Made by a program: the position numbers and the translations under genes. Of a DNA stretch of 14,286 nucleotides, positions 13,898-14,286 are shown piece after piece. The stretch comes from Candidatus Saccharimonadota bacterium (lineage in GTDB: Bacteria > Patescibacteriota > Saccharimonadia > Saccharimonadales > Saccharimonadaceae). Location: contig JAFOHW010000018.1 of the NCBI GenBank assembly GCA_017421685.1, positions 1 through 14,286 on the forward strand, written 5' to 3'. The first letter of the stretch is position 1; every line of letters begins with the position of its first letter. Below the pieces are notes generated by a model. That model was given only the letters and a program-made list of their open reading frames with translations, was not told the DNA's origin and searched no databases.

Positions 13898-14286
13898 CTA
13901 CTTTAGATATCCCCAAACCACCCCATCTGCCGTATCTTCTAACTTGATCCCTTTATTTCCCAATTCTTCCCGAATTTCATCCGCTCGCTCGAAATCTCGC
14001 CTCGCTCTCGCCTCTTCCCGTTCTGAAATAAGCACGTACAAAACTTCCGCAATATCAGGGGTATCTTCGATTAACCTAAGCCCGAACAACTCATCTACCT
14101 TCCTCCAATCAGAAAGCGATAATTCCGCACCATCAATAAACTTACACGCCTCCGCCGAATTAAGATTATCATTGACCGCCTCTAAGATCCGCGAAAATAC
14201 TTTCGGCTCACCAGAAACTTCTCTCTGGTAACATTCCGCAATCCGATTTCGCCAATTCATTCTTCGATTCCGTGCCGATTCTAGCC
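13898..14286 (-). CDS. cysS: Cysteinyl-tRNA synthetase, C-terminal part (5' end beyond window)
   Basis: The minus strand is open from the right edge to a TAG at 13898-13900. Reading continues upstream of the ATG at 14260 in the same frame (…ESARNRR then MNW), so that ATG is internal and the gene is cut by the window. The visible part matches the end of CysRS. The DALR-type helical region reads FSRILEAVNDNLNSAEACKF, then comes LISEREEARARRDFERADEIREEL, and last the typical ending KGIKLEDTADGVVW. This region binds the tRNA anticodon arm; the catalytic domain with the HIGH/KMSKS motifs and the zinc site must lie outside. It is the only housekeeping gene here and marks the edge of the surface-protein island. 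Confidence 0.88.
   Translation of the reverse strand, partial: LESARNRRMNWRNRIAECYQREVSGEPKVFSRILEAVNDNLNSAEACKFIDGAELSLSDWRKVDELFGLRLIEDTPDIAEVLYVLISEREEARARRDFERADEIREELGNKGIKLEDTADGVVWGYLK

Noticed and set aside
13869..14231. 120-residue open frame on the plus strand opposite cysS
   Set aside because: The minus strand reads a clear CysRS C-terminus; the plus frame is Ser-rich with no recognisable domain and is an antisense shadow.
1..14286. Recoding of TGA as Gly (as in Gracilibacteria/Absconditabacteria)
   Set aside because: The completed genes here end in TAA or TAG, none in TGA, but all frames are full length under the standard code with no in-frame TGA, so recoding is neither needed nor supported; eleven genes are too few to judge the lack of TGA stops.

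Overview
AT-rich, tightly packed bacterial DNA carrying 11 protein genes and no RNA gene, CRISPR array or insertion sequence that I can see. The mix suggests a Candidatus Saccharibacteria (TM7/Patescibacteria)-type genome with a single-membrane, Gram-positive-like envelope. It includes a sortase, a CapA-family protein, a single-pass-anchored penicillin-binding-type serine hydrolase, a FISUMP surface protein with an InlB-like repeat, and a lone 7TM sensor domain. Genes overlap by 1 to 37 bases, and reading uses the standard code. The lineage is an inference; no marker gene here proves it.

Layout. (1) 1-1863, minus: a large secreted lipase-like protein, cut by the left edge. (2) 2075-5035, plus: an operon of VTC-type polyphosphate polymerase, a DUF4956 membrane protein and an anchored extracellular beta-helix carbohydrate-binding protein. 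(3) 5088-6994, plus: a 7TM receptor-like membrane protein translationally coupled to a membrane-anchored CAP-domain protein. (4) 9368-6991, minus: a CapA-family protein overlapping by 37 bases a beta-lactamase-like serine hydrolase. (5) 9396-11357, plus: an apparently cytosolic GH97 alpha-glucosidase, divergent from (4). (6) 11855-11364, minus: a sortase, convergent with GH97 and divergent from (7). (7) 11939-13810, plus: a 623-residue FISUMP surface protein. (8) 14286-13898, minus: the C-terminal part of cysteinyl-tRNA synthetase, cut by the right edge.

How it fits together. Nine of the eleven products carry signal or membrane segments, so this is mainly a cell-surface island. It covers polyanion synthesis and export, sensing, wall-associated hydrolases, sortase anchoring and adhesion, next to one cytosolic sugar hydrolase and one housekeeping gene.

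The most notable non-coding pattern is the promoters. Three start codons (9368 minus, 9396 plus, 11939 plus) lie exactly 6 bases after a TATAAT/TAAAAT hexamer, which places the expected first transcribed base on the start codon itself. The start at 2075 is nearly the same. These genes have no Shine-Dalgarno sequence, whereas most of the other genes here have clear AGGAGG-type sites. Most of the candidate -10 boxes are of the extended TGnTATAAT type. Two of the leaderless promoters sit back to back in a 27-base gap.
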